From: Anaerolineales bacterium
GTDB taxonomy: Bacteria > Chloroflexota > Anaerolineae > Anaerolineales > E44-bin32
Length of the DNA stretch: 64,000 nucleotides
Direction: 5' to 3'
NCBI GenBank assembly: GCA_037382465.1
Contig: JARRPX010000015.1
Location: 1 to 64,000, forward strand
Made by a program: the position numbers and the translations under genes. The notes beneath the pieces were generated by a model that was given only the letters and a program-made list of their open reading frames with translations, did not search any database and was not told where the DNA came from. Of this stretch, positions 24,006 to 33,194 are shown one piece after another (within the stretch, counting starts at the first letter, position 1; each line of letters opens with the position of its first letter).

Positions 24006-25865
24006 ATGGCAGCATCCGATCAGATCCAGCCGATCCTGGAAGGGATCCCCTCCAAGCCGGGTTGTTACTTGATGAAGGATGCGCGCGGGCAGGTGATCTA
24101 CGTCGGTAAGGCCGTCAACCTGCGCAACCGCGTGCGTTCCTACTTCCATGCCTCCGCGTCACACAGTCGGAAAGTCAGCGAAATGATCGAGCACATCGCC
24201 GACATTGAGTGGATCGTTGTCGGCTCGGAACTCGAAGCTTTGATCCTCGAAATGACACTGATCAAGCGCTATCGCCCCAAGTACAACGTACGCCTGAAGG
24301 ACGACAAGCGTTATCCGTACATCAAGGTCCATTGGGCCGATCCTTTTCCGAAGGTGACAGTGACCCGCCGCGTACGCGACGACGGCTCCCGCTATTTCGG
24401 GCCCTACACCAGCGTGTGGGCCGTACATCAAACGCTGGATGTCCTGCGGAAGATATTTCCATACCTGACGTGTGACCGCCATATCACCGGGGAAGATTTA
24501 CGGGCCTGTTTGTACTACGATATTAAGCTCTGTGCAGGACCCTGCATCGGCGCCATCGATAAAGCCGCCTACCGCAAGATGATCGATCACCTTTGCCGAT
24601 TCCTGCAGGGTCAGACCGCACCCGTGGTTGAAAACCTGGAAGCAGAGATGCAGTGCGCTTCTGCCGGCATGGATTATGAACGCGCAGCCGTCATTCGAGA
24701 TCAGTTGCAAGCCATCGAGAAGGTCGTCGAACAGCAGAAAGTCGTCCTGCAGGAGAAGGTCGACTCGGACGTCATCGCTTTTGCCAGGGACGATCGCGAC
24801 GCTTGTGTGCAGGTTTTCTTCATTCGCGCCGGCCGGTTGATCGGGCGAGAATATTTCGTGTTGGAGGGCACACATCAAGCGGATGACGTCGATCTCGTGC
24901 AGTCCTTCGTGAAACAATTCTATGCCGATGCGGCTCACATACCCCAACGTGTACTGCTGCCCACCGAAATCGAAGAGAGTCAGATCATCGAAAGGTGGCT
25001 TTACCAGCGCCGGGGTGGGAAGAAAGTCCGCCTCGTCGTTCCCCGCCGCGGGAAGAAAAGGGATCTGGTGCGGCTGGCCACCGAGAACGCCGCTGAGACG
25101 TTGGCCGCCCTGCGCGCACAGTGGGAAGCCGATCGCAGCAAACACGTCGAAGCCGTGGCGGAATTACAGACTGCGCTTGCCCTGTCCAAACCTCCCAACC
25201 GCATCGAATGCTACGACATATCGAACATCCAGGGCACGGCGGCCGCAGGCTCGATGGTCGTTTTTGAACAAGGCACGCCAAATAAACAGCTCTATCGTAA
25301 ATTCACGGTAAAAACCGTCAAAGGTCAGGATGATTTTGCCAGCATGGAAGAGGTGCTCGACCGTCGATTCCGGCGTTGGAAGATCGCCGACGAAGAAGCG
25401 CGTAAACCCGGCGGGAAACGCGACGCTTCTTTTGGTTTCTTGCCGGATTTATTGATCGTCGATGGGGGCAAAGGACAGCTGGGCCGTGCGGTAAAAGTGC
25501 TGGATCAATATGATCTCTCGGGCGAGGTTCCCGTCGTTGGCCTGGCCAAAGAGCACGAAGAGCTGTTCCTGCCGGATAATCCCGATCCCGTGTTGCTGCC
25601 GCGCCGGTCCGAGGCGCTCTACCTCATCCAGCGCATCCGGGACGAAGCCCATCGTTTCGCACTGAAGCACCACCAAACGCAGCGACGCCGCTCCGGTTTG
25701 TCGTCCAAACTGGATCACATTACCGGAATCGGCCCTGCGCGTCGAAAAGCGCTGATTCGGGTTTTTGGTGATGTGGAACGTATTCGCCGGGCGAAAGTGG
25801 AAGAGTTGATGCAGGTCCCCGGAATCAGCCGTGGACTGGCCGAGCGCGTAAAGGCAGAGCTGTAG
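24006..25865 (+). CDS. uvrC: UvrABC excinuclease subunit C
   Basis: A 619-residue nuclease of nucleotide excision repair that cuts both sides of a lesion after UvrA/UvrB have marked it. Domains in order: GIY-YIG nuclease (SKPGCYLMKDARGQVIYVGK, from about residue 16), a cysteine-bearing linker (CLYYDIKLCAGPC, usual in UvrC), the UVR motif that binds UvrB (about 215-250), an RNase H-like nuclease (IECYDISNIQGT ... LLIVDGGKGQL) and a C-terminal (HhH)2 domain (ITGIGPARRKALI, VPGISRGLAERV). The frame is open upstream to 23733, but that part has no family resemblance; ATG 24006 follows an extended -10. Confidence 0.97.
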   Translation: MAASDQIQPILEGIPSKPGCYLMKDARGQVIYVGKAVNLRNRVRSYFHASASHSRKVSEMIEHIADIEWIVVGSELEALILEMTLIKRYRPKYNVRLKDDKRYPYIKVHWADPFPKVTVTRRVRDDGSRYFGPYTSVWAVHQTLDVLRKIFPYLTCDRHITGEDLRACLYYDIKLCAGPCIGAIDKAAYRKMIDHLCRFLQGQTAPVVENLEAEMQCASAGMDYERAAVIRDQLQAIEKVVEQQKVVLQEKVDSDVIAFARDDRDACVQVFFIRAGRLIGREYFVLEGTHQADDVDLVQSFVKQFYADAAHIPQRVLLPTEIEESQIIERWLYQRRGGKKVRLVVPRRGKKRDLVRLATENAAETLAALRAQWEADRSKHVEAVAELQTALALSKPPNRIECYDISNIQGTAAAGSMVVFEQGTPNKQLYRKFTVKTVKGQDDFASMEEVLDRRFRRWKIADEEARKPGGKRDASFGFLPDLLIVDGGKGQLGRAVKVLDQYDLSGEVPVVGLAKEHEELFLPDNPDPVLLPRRSEALYLIQRIRDEAHRFALKHHQTQRRRSGLSSKLDHITGIGPARRKALIRVFGDVERIRRAKVEELMQVPGISRGLAERVKAEL

Positions 25866-25883
25866 GCGCAAATGGAGGCGCAG

Positions 25884-26258
25884 ATGCGTGTTGCCTGGAT
25901 CGTTGATGACGACGACGAAATGAGTCAAGCTGTAAGCTTGATGTTGAAGCTGCTGGACTATTCCTGTGAGATCTTTCGTGATGCACGCAGTACTGGCCGA
26001 CAAATGCTGCAGGGCCGCAAACCGGACGTCTTCATTCTGGACATCAACATGCCGAATGTGTCGGGAATTGACTTGCTTCAATTCATTCGTTCACGCCAGG
26101 GTTTCCAACATATCCCGGTGGTGATGCTGTCTTCCGAAACCACTGACGCCCAGGTGGATGAAGCCATGCGGGTCGGTGCGGATGCGTTCGTTTTCAAACC
26201 GGTAACGCTGGAAGAATTGGAAGAGGCGTTGGATCGAGCGATTCACAAGCGCTTATGA
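25884..26258 (+). CDS. Single-domain response regulator (CheY-like)
   Basis: A 124-residue stand-alone receiver. The acidic pocket is VDDDDEM, the phospho-acceptor Asp lies in VFILDINMP near residue 52, followed by the Ser/Thr switch (VVMLSSET) and the conserved Lys in VFKPV. No output domain. ATG 25872 is also in frame, but GGAGG at 25874-25878 serves ATG 25884. It follows uvrC by 18 nt and may share its transcript. The partner kinase is unknown. Confidence 0.9.
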   Translation: MRVAWIVDDDDEMSQAVSLMLKLLDYSCEIFRDARSTGRQMLQGRKPDVFILDINMPNVSGIDLLQFIRSRQGFQHIPVVMLSSETTDAQVDEAMRVGADAFVFKPVTLEELEEALDRAIHKRL

Positions 26259-26303
26259 ATGTGGTATACCAATCATTCTTCCCCTGATGATGAAGATCAC
26301 CTT

Positions 26304-26309
26304 TATAAT
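26304..26309 (+). promoter_or_regulatory. TATAAT -10 element before the glycosyltransferase gene
   Basis: Consensus TATAAT about 60 nt upstream of the ATG at 26371, with no good -35. AGGAG at 26360-26364 is the ribosome-binding sequence. Confidence 0.45.
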
Positions 26310-26370
26310 CTACAGCCCGTTTCGCTGCACTTTACTAAACAATGGATCAATAATTTAGGAGCCTTGGAAC

Positions 26371-27981
26371 ATGCCAAGTGTAATTCGGTACTCTGGGAGC
26401 GTAAATGAAGATCGATCTAAACGATCTGGTTTGTTGAGCTTCCTTTATTGCTGTGCGCTGCTTTTGTGTGGATTGCTGGCTACTTATTTACTTTCCCTCG
26501 CGATGAAAAGTGGTATGGGAATAAGCAGCGATTCAATTGCCTACATCGGCGTTTCCGAGCACATCGTCGCTGGGAAAGGTTTGAATTGGATCGGTGGGGA
26601 TGGAACATTACAGCCAATGACACATTTTCCTCCGCTGTATCCCTTATTGCTTGCCGGGATTCAGACTGCGGGATTGAGCAGTATTGAGGCGGCAAGATGG
26701 ATTAACGACCTAGCCTTTGGTGCGAATGTTTTCATGATTGGCTGGTTCATTTTCCGCATAAGTGGCAACTTCTTCGCCCCGATCGTAGGTTCTCTTTTAG
26801 CTGCGTGCTCACCGATCATGATTTCTTGGCACAGCATGGCCATGTCGGAGCCTATTTTTATCACTTTCTTGCTTGTTGGGATGGGTTTGTTGAGCAAGTA
26901 CTTCGAGCGAAAAAGGGTGATTCTGCTGATTGGTGCTGGAGTGTTATTTGGTTTGCATTATCTGACCCGATATGCGGGCTTGTCAATAATTGTTGCGTCA
27001 ACACTCGCTATTTTCCTTAGTCGGGCATTCAATACAAAACAGAAAATTCGATCCATTCTAATGTTTTTGCTTGTATGCATTACCCCAATGATGGTTTGGA
27101 TGGTGCGCAATATGTACTTGGCAGGCAATTTCACAAATCGAAGGATACTCTGGCACCCTCCAAGTGTGTCAAAAGTGAAACACGCATTTGCGATATTTTG
27201 GGAATGGATCGTTCCATATAAGTTCACCTACACAGTGCTATATGGAATTATTTTTAGTCTGTTGATAACGGCCATCTTTCTCGTCATCTACTATCGTAAA
27301 CTAGGCAAAGAAAAATGTATAAAAAAGGTAGATCGTGCACTAAAGAATAGCTTACTCATCATTCTGATACTCTACGCCTTATGTTATTCACTCCTTATTT
27401 TGGCAACGATGACCTTTTTTGATGCGTCAACTCCAATGGACACGCGGATAACTTTACCCTTGTACATTGTCTTTTTGATCCTGATGCCCTCCGCGCTAAC
27501 AATCCTTTTTCGAGGGAGAAGTAAACCACTAAAATACATCTTGTTGTGTACCTTGAGTGGACTCCTTCTGGTTTCGTATATTCACAGAAGCGTTGAACTG
27601 ATTGATGTGATCAGCGTATATCCCCGCGGATATGGTTCGGAATCGAAACAGCAATTTGCAGATATCGATGAATTACGTGAACTTCCAGCTGACACTGTAA
27701 TTTATACAAACAATATCGAAGGTTTGTATTTCCAATTTAACCTGTATGGGCATCGGACTCCAATTGGATTCGATAGTGTCACGATGTTAAACAAACCACA
27801 ATATAAACAAGAGTTGACACAGATGCGGGAATTATTAGAAACCGAAAAAGCTGTATTGGTTCTATTCTTTACACATATACGAATTACACCGTCTGAATGG
27901 ACAGATGGCTTGAAACTGTGGTGGGAATATCAGGGAACGGCTCTGTATGCTGCGAAGGATTTTTACGATCGGAATCCTTAG
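26371..27981 (+). CDS. GT-C fold membrane glycosyltransferase (PMT/ArnT-like)
   Basis: A 536-residue protein with about 11 hydrophobic helices. The first extracytoplasmic loop contains SSDSIAYIGVSEHIVAGKG and MTHFPPLYPLLLAG, the acidic-residue plus FPPLYP arrangement of dolichol/polyprenyl-phosphate-mannose-type glycosyltransferases (PMT_2 superfamily). It probably transfers a sugar from a lipid carrier outside the membrane; donor and acceptor are unknown. AGGAG lies about 6 nt before the ATG. The gene and its flanks (about 26270-28175) are visibly AT-richer than the surroundings, with AAA, ATA and TTA codons rare elsewhere in the window. That fits acquisition from another genome. It is a single gene with its own promoter. 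Confidence 0.85.
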   Translation: MPSVIRYSGSVNEDRSKRSGLLSFLYCCALLLCGLLATYLLSLAMKSGMGISSDSIAYIGVSEHIVAGKGLNWIGGDGTLQPMTHFPPLYPLLLAGIQTAGLSSIEAARWINDLAFGANVFMIGWFIFRISGNFFAPIVGSLLAACSPIMISWHSMAMSEPIFITFLLVGMGLLSKYFERKRVILLIGAGVLFGLHYLTRYAGLSIIVASTLAIFLSRAFNTKQKIRSILMFLLVCITPMMVWMVRNMYLAGNFTNRRILWHPPSVSKVKHAFAIFWEWIVPYKFTYTVLYGIIFSLLITAIFLVIYYRKLGKEKCIKKVDRALKNSLLIILILYALCYSLLILATMTFFDASTPMDTRITLPLYIVFLILMPSALTILFRGRSKPLKYILLCTLSGLLLVSYIHRSVELIDVISVYPRGYGSESKQQFADIDELRELPADTVIYTNNIEGLYFQFNLYGHRTPIGFDSVTMLNKPQYKQELTQMRELLETEKAVLVLFFTHIRITPSEWTDGLKLWWEYQGTALYAAKDFYDRNP

Positions 27982-28175
27982 GTGAGGCTTACCGTCGAGG
28001 TTTCAAACATTTCCCTTGTTAATGCGTGATTGTAGTATGCGACGTATCCTGTTTTACAGTTACGTGTCGCAAGATCATTTTCGGGGATATATTCGATTGT
28101 GATTGATATATTGAGCTACTGAATCTGATCAACGATCCTCAAATCCTAAATACAAATTCATTCCCTATTTGTGAA

Positions 28176-29843
28176 TCATTCTACGGCCGGCGGCTCGATG
28201 AGAAGTCCCAATCTCGCTGCGGCCGTACAGAGATGCATCCAATCCTGCTCGCGGATGAGGATCACCGTCGGCCCGAGGGTTTCCTGTAGATAGCGGGCGG
28301 TCGATCGATTGTTCTGCAGAAATTCCAAAGTCTGCGTATCGTGCACCTGCAGGATCAGATTGCGTTCGATCCAGGCTTCCGATCCCCTTTCGGACCAGCG
28401 CTCCAGTGCTTCGATTAACGTGGGCGGCATGTCTTTTTCAACGGCAGATTCAAGGATGGAAAGGATGTGGCTGTATTCCAAGCCCTGGTCCTTCGCGACG
28501 TCCAGCGTGGTGGGGGTGATTCGGTAGTGATAGTTGTCTTCGTCTATCGATTCCCACTTCGTAAAACGTGCAATTTGATATCGCAATGATCTCACGGCGC
28601 GCCGTGGTACACGCAGGCGTGCGTCCGCCCATATGGACGCTGAGGCCGAACTTTCCTTGATCGTGAGCGCTGTTTCACTGTCGAAGAAGAGCGAAACGGC
28701 CGGCGTGAGACGGAAGAACGCCGCGGCATCGTGCTCAGACAGCATTCCAAGGTCGGTTACGCCCAGCCAATGGAGTGGCCCCAGCAGCATGTACCGCAGC
28801 ATTGCGCCATCGATTGCATCCCAATCGTCGAAGCCGTGCAGGATCGAACCCGTGCGTTTGTCTTTGAAATACCAGGAACTGAAGTCTCCTGCCGGACGCT
28901 GGAAAGCCGGCTGTCGTATGCGTACGTCCTCCACGAAGCCGTCCAACCCCCACCAGGTTCCGTGGGGGATTTCCTGCATCAGTTGGAGCGCCGCACGACG
29001 GGAAGTGCTCGGGTCGTTCGGCCAACGATCCCCCGAGCGTTCCAGGTATTCGATACCCTGCAGGTCGTTCCATTCCGTGGATCGAAGCCAGGTGAGCAGC
29101 AGAGTTTTCAGCGCCTCCGCCCGGGTGGCTTCGAGGAATGCCCGCGTGTTTTCCGGATGCGGAGCGAGCGGTTTGTCGTTAAGAATGGAGGCCTCGCGCA
29201 GAATACAGATCAAGAAATCGAGCGAATCGGGTTGCAGTAGAAATGTCGCCAGACGGCTGCGTCGCTGCTGGCTGAGTGTATCGCTCTTCTCGGGATTTTT
29301 TCGTAGGGCTGCAAGAATCGTCGTGGCGTCATCCACGGCAGCCGATGAAGTTGCGATGCGGACGGCGGGTGTTTCTGAGGGATGGCCATACGGTTCGCGT
29401 TCGTGCCGGGACGGTTGTGGGAGTATGTGGGCCAGATCGTTGGGAATGTATGCGAACTCCATCGGGCCGGTTTCGCTGTCCCCAAAGGCGCGTGCGATCA
29501 GGCCTCGATACCACAACGATTCGAGCGGAGATGCGGGAGATCGCCATGGTTTGTCCCGATCACGGCGGGCGGCACCCATCTCGCGCAGCGGCCCAAACAT
29601 GCGTATTAAATCGGAAAGCGGCGCCTGGTCTCCGTGGCGTTGGATGTAGACGAGTGTTTTGCGTACACCGGAGGGCAAAGACTGGACGATCTCTTGCGCG
29701 GTGGGCGGATCCAGCATTTGCTTGGTGAGTGATTGCGCCGCGTGGCGCGAGGAAGCGGAGGGAACGTCAAATCCCCAGAGTTCAGATATGATCCGTAGGT
29801 GACCGAGGTCATAATCTTCGAGCGTTCGCTGTAAGGTCCTCAT
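28176..29843 (-). CDS. Helicase-associated protein (XPB/Ssl2 C-terminal-like domain), no helicase core
   Basis: About 555 residues from ATG 29843; a TTG at 29885 would add 14 residues. The C-terminal half (from VPRRAVRSLRYQIARFTKWESI) and the repeated winged-helix-like segments (LRTLEDYDLGHLRIISELWG near the start, SLPSGVRKTLVYIQRHG) resemble the Helicase_C_3/XPB-Ssl2-like family described in Actinobacteria and Chloroflexota. No Walker A motif is visible, so it is not a helicase by itself. A DNA-binding or regulatory role is likely. It follows the lipid-kinase-like gene on the same strand after a short hairpin (29873-29888). Confidence 0.7.
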   Translation of the reverse strand: MRTLQRTLEDYDLGHLRIISELWGFDVPSASSRHAAQSLTKQMLDPPTAQEIVQSLPSGVRKTLVYIQRHGDQAPLSDLIRMFGPLREMGAARRDRDKPWRSPASPLESLWYRGLIARAFGDSETGPMEFAYIPNDLAHILPQPSRHEREPYGHPSETPAVRIATSSAAVDDATTILAALRKNPEKSDTLSQQRRSRLATFLLQPDSLDFLICILREASILNDKPLAPHPENTRAFLEATRAEALKTLLLTWLRSTEWNDLQGIEYLERSGDRWPNDPSTSRRAALQLMQEIPHGTWWGLDGFVEDVRIRQPAFQRPAGDFSSWYFKDKRTGSILHGFDDWDAIDGAMLRYMLLGPLHWLGVTDLGMLSEHDAAAFFRLTPAVSLFFDSETALTIKESSASASIWADARLRVPRRAVRSLRYQIARFTKWESIDEDNYHYRITPTTLDVAKDQGLEYSHILSILESAVEKDMPPTLIEALERWSERGSEAWIERNLILQVHDTQTLEFLQNNRSTARYLQETLGPTVILIREQDWMHLCTAAARLGLLIEPPAVE

Positions 29844-29900
29844 GGCTGCAGTACGCAGTTTCGCGCTTGTCCCACTTGTCTGCAAGTGCCTCGCGCCGGG

Positions 29901-30815
29901 CTAGCGGATAATCTGGATCGCCTGCGGCAGCACGTCGACTTTCAGGCGCTGTATTTTTGAGCTGAATCCGGCGAAAACCTCACCGTCGATGTGCGCCGTG
30001 AACGGATCGTCGGACACGAGATCGAGCTGGCGAAACGAACCCAGGCGGACCGGTTCGAAGCGGCCGTGCGTGCCGCGCATCACTTCTGGTATGAGACGGA
30101 ACATCATCGGACGGGATACGTGCCGGATCATGGCGTAGTTGAAGATGCCGTCGTCCGATTTTGCTCCCGGTGCGACGTAGAAGCCACCCCCTTCGCGCGG
30201 ACCGTTGCAAAGCACCAGCATGAGCACGTTTTGCTCGAACTTTTCCGTGTCCGTTGTAATGATCATATGCGGTGCGTCGTGGTTGCGCAAGATGGTTTGA
30301 ATTACCGCCCACAGGTACATGCCGAAGCCTTTGATGCGGGTAATGCTGTAGGAATGGATCGTAACCGCAGCATCGAAGCCGATCCCCAGCGTGTTGTCGA
30401 CAAATTCCGTACGCCCCGAATCATCCGTTACCCGACCCAGATCGATCGAACCGGTCTCGCCGGCGTAGACGCGCTGCATGGCGATCTCGGCGTCTTCCGC
30501 GATTCCGTTGTTCGAACAGAAATCATTGCCCGATCCAAGGGGCACGGCAGCCAATTTGGGACGGCTCTCGGCCGGCGTGTGCATCAATCCATTTACGACT
30601 TCGTGAACCGTACCGTCGCCGCCGAGGGCAGCGATCACTTCAAAACCGTCCCGGCACGCTTGTTCCGCAAGCTCGGTGGCGTGTCCGGGGTATTCCGTTG
30701 CCGCCCAGGAGCCACCGCCGCTACGCTCGACGATCGACTGCAGGACCATGGCTGTGTTCCAGGCCCGGCCGCGATTGGCGTGTGGATTGAAGATCAGTTT
30801 TATTTTTGTGTCCAT
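29901..30815 (-). CDS. Diacylglycerol/lipid kinase family protein (DgkB/YegS-like)
   Basis: A 304-residue protein with the catalytic-core pattern of this family: FNPHANRGRA at the N-terminus, the nucleotide-binding GGDGTVHEVVNGL (about 65-77), PLGSGNDF (about 93-100) and FDAAVT. It should phosphorylate a lipid such as diacylglycerol, but YegS-like proteins vary in substrate. AGGGAG lies 8 nt before the ATG at 30815. The start is convincing because FNP appears a few residues in, as usual. Confidence 0.92.
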   Translation of the reverse strand: MDTKIKLIFNPHANRGRAWNTAMVLQSIVERSGGGSWAATEYPGHATELAEQACRDGFEVIAALGGDGTVHEVVNGLMHTPAESRPKLAAVPLGSGNDFCSNNGIAEDAEIAMQRVYAGETGSIDLGRVTDDSGRTEFVDNTLGIGFDAAVTIHSYSITRIKGFGMYLWAVIQTILRNHDAPHMIITTDTEKFEQNVLMLVLCNGPREGGGFYVAPGAKSDDGIFNYAMIRHVSRPMMFRLIPEVMRGTHGRFEPVRLGSFRQLDLVSDDPFTAHIDGEVFAGFSSKIQRLKVDVLPQAIQIIR

Positions 30816-31437
30816 GACATCGGCTCCCTCGCTGCGGTCGGAATTCGTCGTTCGTTCGTGCGGCTACCGGTCGTTATTTGGACGGCTGAGGTTATATCGG
30901 ATAGCCAATAGTACTTTTTTTAAGCCTAACGTTCCTTGACTTATCGCGTTGTGGTTATTAAATTGAAGTTGTGCGAGCTCCAGGGCACCAATAGATCGAT
31001 TGTCTTCGTCGGCCTTGGCTAATTCCGGCTCCGTCCCTGAACCGCCAAAGAAAGAGCGTGCGTTTCAGGAAAAGATAGCGCCGACCTGCTGGAAATATGC
31101 CCTTCCGTTAAGGTTTATCGACGATGGCGTCCCGACGAGAGCGGCAGTGTCGGGCTATCTTGAGGATGGCAGGGAGCTCGTCGGCGTTGTTCCTCATCCG
31201 ATGCTCAAGTGACTTTCTCCGATTTTTAGATCGTAAAACTCCCAATGTCCTCGGAAAATAGACCACGAACGTTACTTCACCAAGTTGGTCTTATGTTCTC
31301 AACAAGAATCAACCCTCAAGATAAATGGAGGGTGCGACGTTTCGAGAAGATTCGCGGGCAGCTTTTCTTGGCAAAATTTGGGTGATTTTTACTGATCTCT
31401 GGGAACGCCCATTCAAATCCCGGCGGTTACGGGCGAG
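30816..31437 (+). other. Long weakly coding intergenic region with a candidate promoter
   Basis: TTGACT (30936-30941), a 17-bp spacer and TAAATT (30959-30964) look like a plus-strand promoter. The only open frame of note downstream is the doubtful 70-codon one at 31000-31212. ACCCTC/GAGGGT (31312-31333) forms a weak hairpin without a T-tract. Nothing else was recognised; the composition is more AT-rich than the flanking genes, and a degraded gene is possible. Confidence 0.35.
31000..31212 (+). CDS. Doubtful small ORF, function unknown
   Basis: Seventy codons from TTG with no ribosome-binding sequence. The text (PEPPKKERAFQEK ... GVPTRAAVSGYLEDGRELVGVV) is not obviously random and a candidate promoter lies 36 nt upstream. 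No family was recognised. It may be the remains of a longer gene. Confidence 0.22.
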   Translation: MSSSALANSGSVPEPPKKERAFQEKIAPTCWKYALPLRFIDDGVPTRAAVSGYLEDGRELVGVVPHPMLK

Positions 31438-32040
31438 CTATCCTTCGAGGATGGCTTTTATTTCTCGTATCGTCTGGGCCGGTGTCTGGAAGTGGATCGC
31501 CTGCAAACCAACGGCTCTTGCTCCAAGGATGTTCTCCGGGAAATCGTCGACGAAGACGGCTTGTTCAGGATTGACGTTCAGCCGTTCGATGGTGCGTTGG
31601 TAGATGCGTGCGTCCGGTTTTGCGATGCCGACTTCGGCCGAAATGACGATCTCATCGAACGCATCCGCGATGTGCCAAGTATTTCGCAGCACCTCTCTCA
31701 GATCCGGCCAAGCGTTGCTGAGTAACGCGGTCTTGTATCTGGGGCGTAAATCACGGATGAACTGCACCAGTTCCCAGTCCACCCGATCACCCTTCCAGAA
31801 GTCGCGTTCCAATTCCGGGCGCGCTTCAGGAGGCAGGCCGAGTTGTTCGATGACCCAGTTCCAGACGTCATCCGGGCGTGCTTCTCCGAGTGTGGCTTTG
31901 CGCCCCATCTCGCCCTCGAAAACGATTTGCGATAGTCTTCGGTCGGGCAGCCCGAGTTTCTTTTCCCAATGCGTTCTTCCGCTTTGGTCGTGCGTGCGCA
32001 CGATGACGCCGCCCAGGTCCCAGATGACAGCTTTTAACAT
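31438..32040 (-). CDS. HAD-family hydrolase, subfamily IA
   Basis: About 200 residues from ATG 32040 (MLKAVIWDLGGVIV); an ATG at 32058 is also in frame. Motif I is WDLGGV with the nucleophile Asp, motif II LLSNA, motif III Lys in KPDARIY, and motif IV VFVDD. The Gly-Gly after the nucleophile is seen in the YihX/epoxide-hydrolase-N-like branch, so a sugar-phosphate phosphatase role is plausible. It is the last gene of the ABC/GNAT run on this strand, 86-104 nt after the second GNAT gene. Confidence 0.9.
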   Translation of the reverse strand: MLKAVIWDLGGVIVRTHDQSGRTHWEKKLGLPDRRLSQIVFEGEMGRKATLGEARPDDVWNWVIEQLGLPPEARPELERDFWKGDRVDWELVQFIRDLRPRYKTALLSNAWPDLREVLRNTWHIADAFDEIVISAEVGIAKPDARIYQRTIERLNVNPEQAVFVDDFPENILGARAVGLQAIHFQTPAQTIREIKAILEG

Positions 32041-32144
32041 GACCCCGTCGATTTCCATGTCAGTTATTCGCGCCGGCTTGATCGATCAGCAAGCAGATTG
32101 TATCCGAAAGTACGCCGCTTGCGATCGTGATCGGTTGGCCGCAT

Positions 32145-33170
32145 TCAGAGCGACTCGGTCGCCAGTTCAACACCGGAACGAAGTTCGAGGGCGTACGTCA
32201 GCCGGTTGCGTTCGACGTGCATTCCCGCCCGTTTGTAGAGGCGCAGGGCGCCGGTGAGATTTTCGGCGTCCACACCCAGCCCCACGCCCTGTTTGCCGCG
32301 GCGGCGAAACTCGACAAAGGCATGCCGCAGGAGCGCCAAACCGAGTCCCCTCCGGCGCCAGGGCCTACGCACACACAATTCTCCAACCCAACCGATCGCT
32401 GCGTCGTCGTCGGCTTCCGGTCTGCACAATGCCATGCCTGCGATTTCTTCGCCGTCGACGGCCAAAAACCACAAGGAAGGATCGAAACCGTCGCGATTGA
32501 CGAGAAAATGCAACCAGCGATCGAACCCTTGTTCAAAGGTGGTTTCTACGTAACCCCAATGATCTCGGAACGCTTCGTCGTTTGCCAGGTAAACGGCTTC
32601 AGCGTCTTTGGCGTGATTGTACGTCCGCAGGCCGATTCCCCGGGGCCAGGTTGACTCGGATAGCGGTCCGTTGAAATCGATGCGCATGCGATAGGCTCGT
32701 CGAATCAAGCGCATTCCGAAATCTTCGAACAGGCCCTGGCTCGCCTGGTGATCGCCGTATGTGCCGCAGTACATGGCGATACGATACGGTTCGGGAACGC
32801 GGTCGAAAGTGGCTTCGATGGCGCGCGCTTTGCCCCAACGAAGCATCGCCGTTCCGATACCCTGTCCTTCCCATCGAGGATCCACCCGCGCCCAGACCCA
32901 GGGGTGAACGGGAGGGTCGAAAATTGCCCAGACTTCAACGCAGCCAACGATCGTGTCGTCCTTTGACAACACGAGGCGCGTGTCGTGTTCGAGTTCGAAT
33001 CCGGGCGCCTGCCATTCGCGGCGGTATTTGGTGGGCGTGAATTCGTCCACGCCGATCATCTTCTGCGAACAACGATTGAACATGCTCACAGTTTCTTCGA
33101 GATCGTCCATCGTTGCCGGACGGACGTTGAAGCCCCTGCGTTCGAAAGCTGAAAAAGGTGTTGGCTTCAT
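32145..33170 (-). CDS. Tandem-GNAT acetyltransferase, copy B
   Basis: A 341-residue protein made of two GNAT folds. The N-terminal one contains the acetyl-CoA loop as RWEGQGIGTAML (near residue 100), the C-terminal one as VRRPWRRRGLGLALL (near residue 263), where the Q/R-x-x-G-x-G/A pattern binds acetyl-CoA. It is a clear paralogue of the next gene upstream: both have DEAFRDHWGYV before the second domain and the same VRRPWRRRGL loop. It lies 24 nt after that gene in the same operon as an ABC-2 exporter. The double domain resembles mycothiol synthase MshD in layout, but the substrate is unknown. Confidence 0.87.
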   Translation of the reverse strand: MKPTPFSAFERRGFNVRPATMDDLEETVSMFNRCSQKMIGVDEFTPTKYRREWQAPGFELEHDTRLVLSKDDTIVGCVEVWAIFDPPVHPWVWARVDPRWEGQGIGTAMLRWGKARAIEATFDRVPEPYRIAMYCGTYGDHQASQGLFEDFGMRLIRRAYRMRIDFNGPLSESTWPRGIGLRTYNHAKDAEAVYLANDEAFRDHWGYVETTFEQGFDRWLHFLVNRDGFDPSLWFLAVDGEEIAGMALCRPEADDDAAIGWVGELCVRRPWRRRGLGLALLRHAFVEFRRRGKQGVGLGVDAENLTGALRLYKRAGMHVERNRLTYALELRSGVELATESL

Positions 33171-33194
33171 ATGCGCTTCTCTTTCTTGCGGTAC

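Noticed and set aside
31405-31430. tRNA-like TTCAAATCCC sequence
   Set aside because: The surrounding bases do not fold into a cloverleaf and there is no acceptor stem or anticodon arm.
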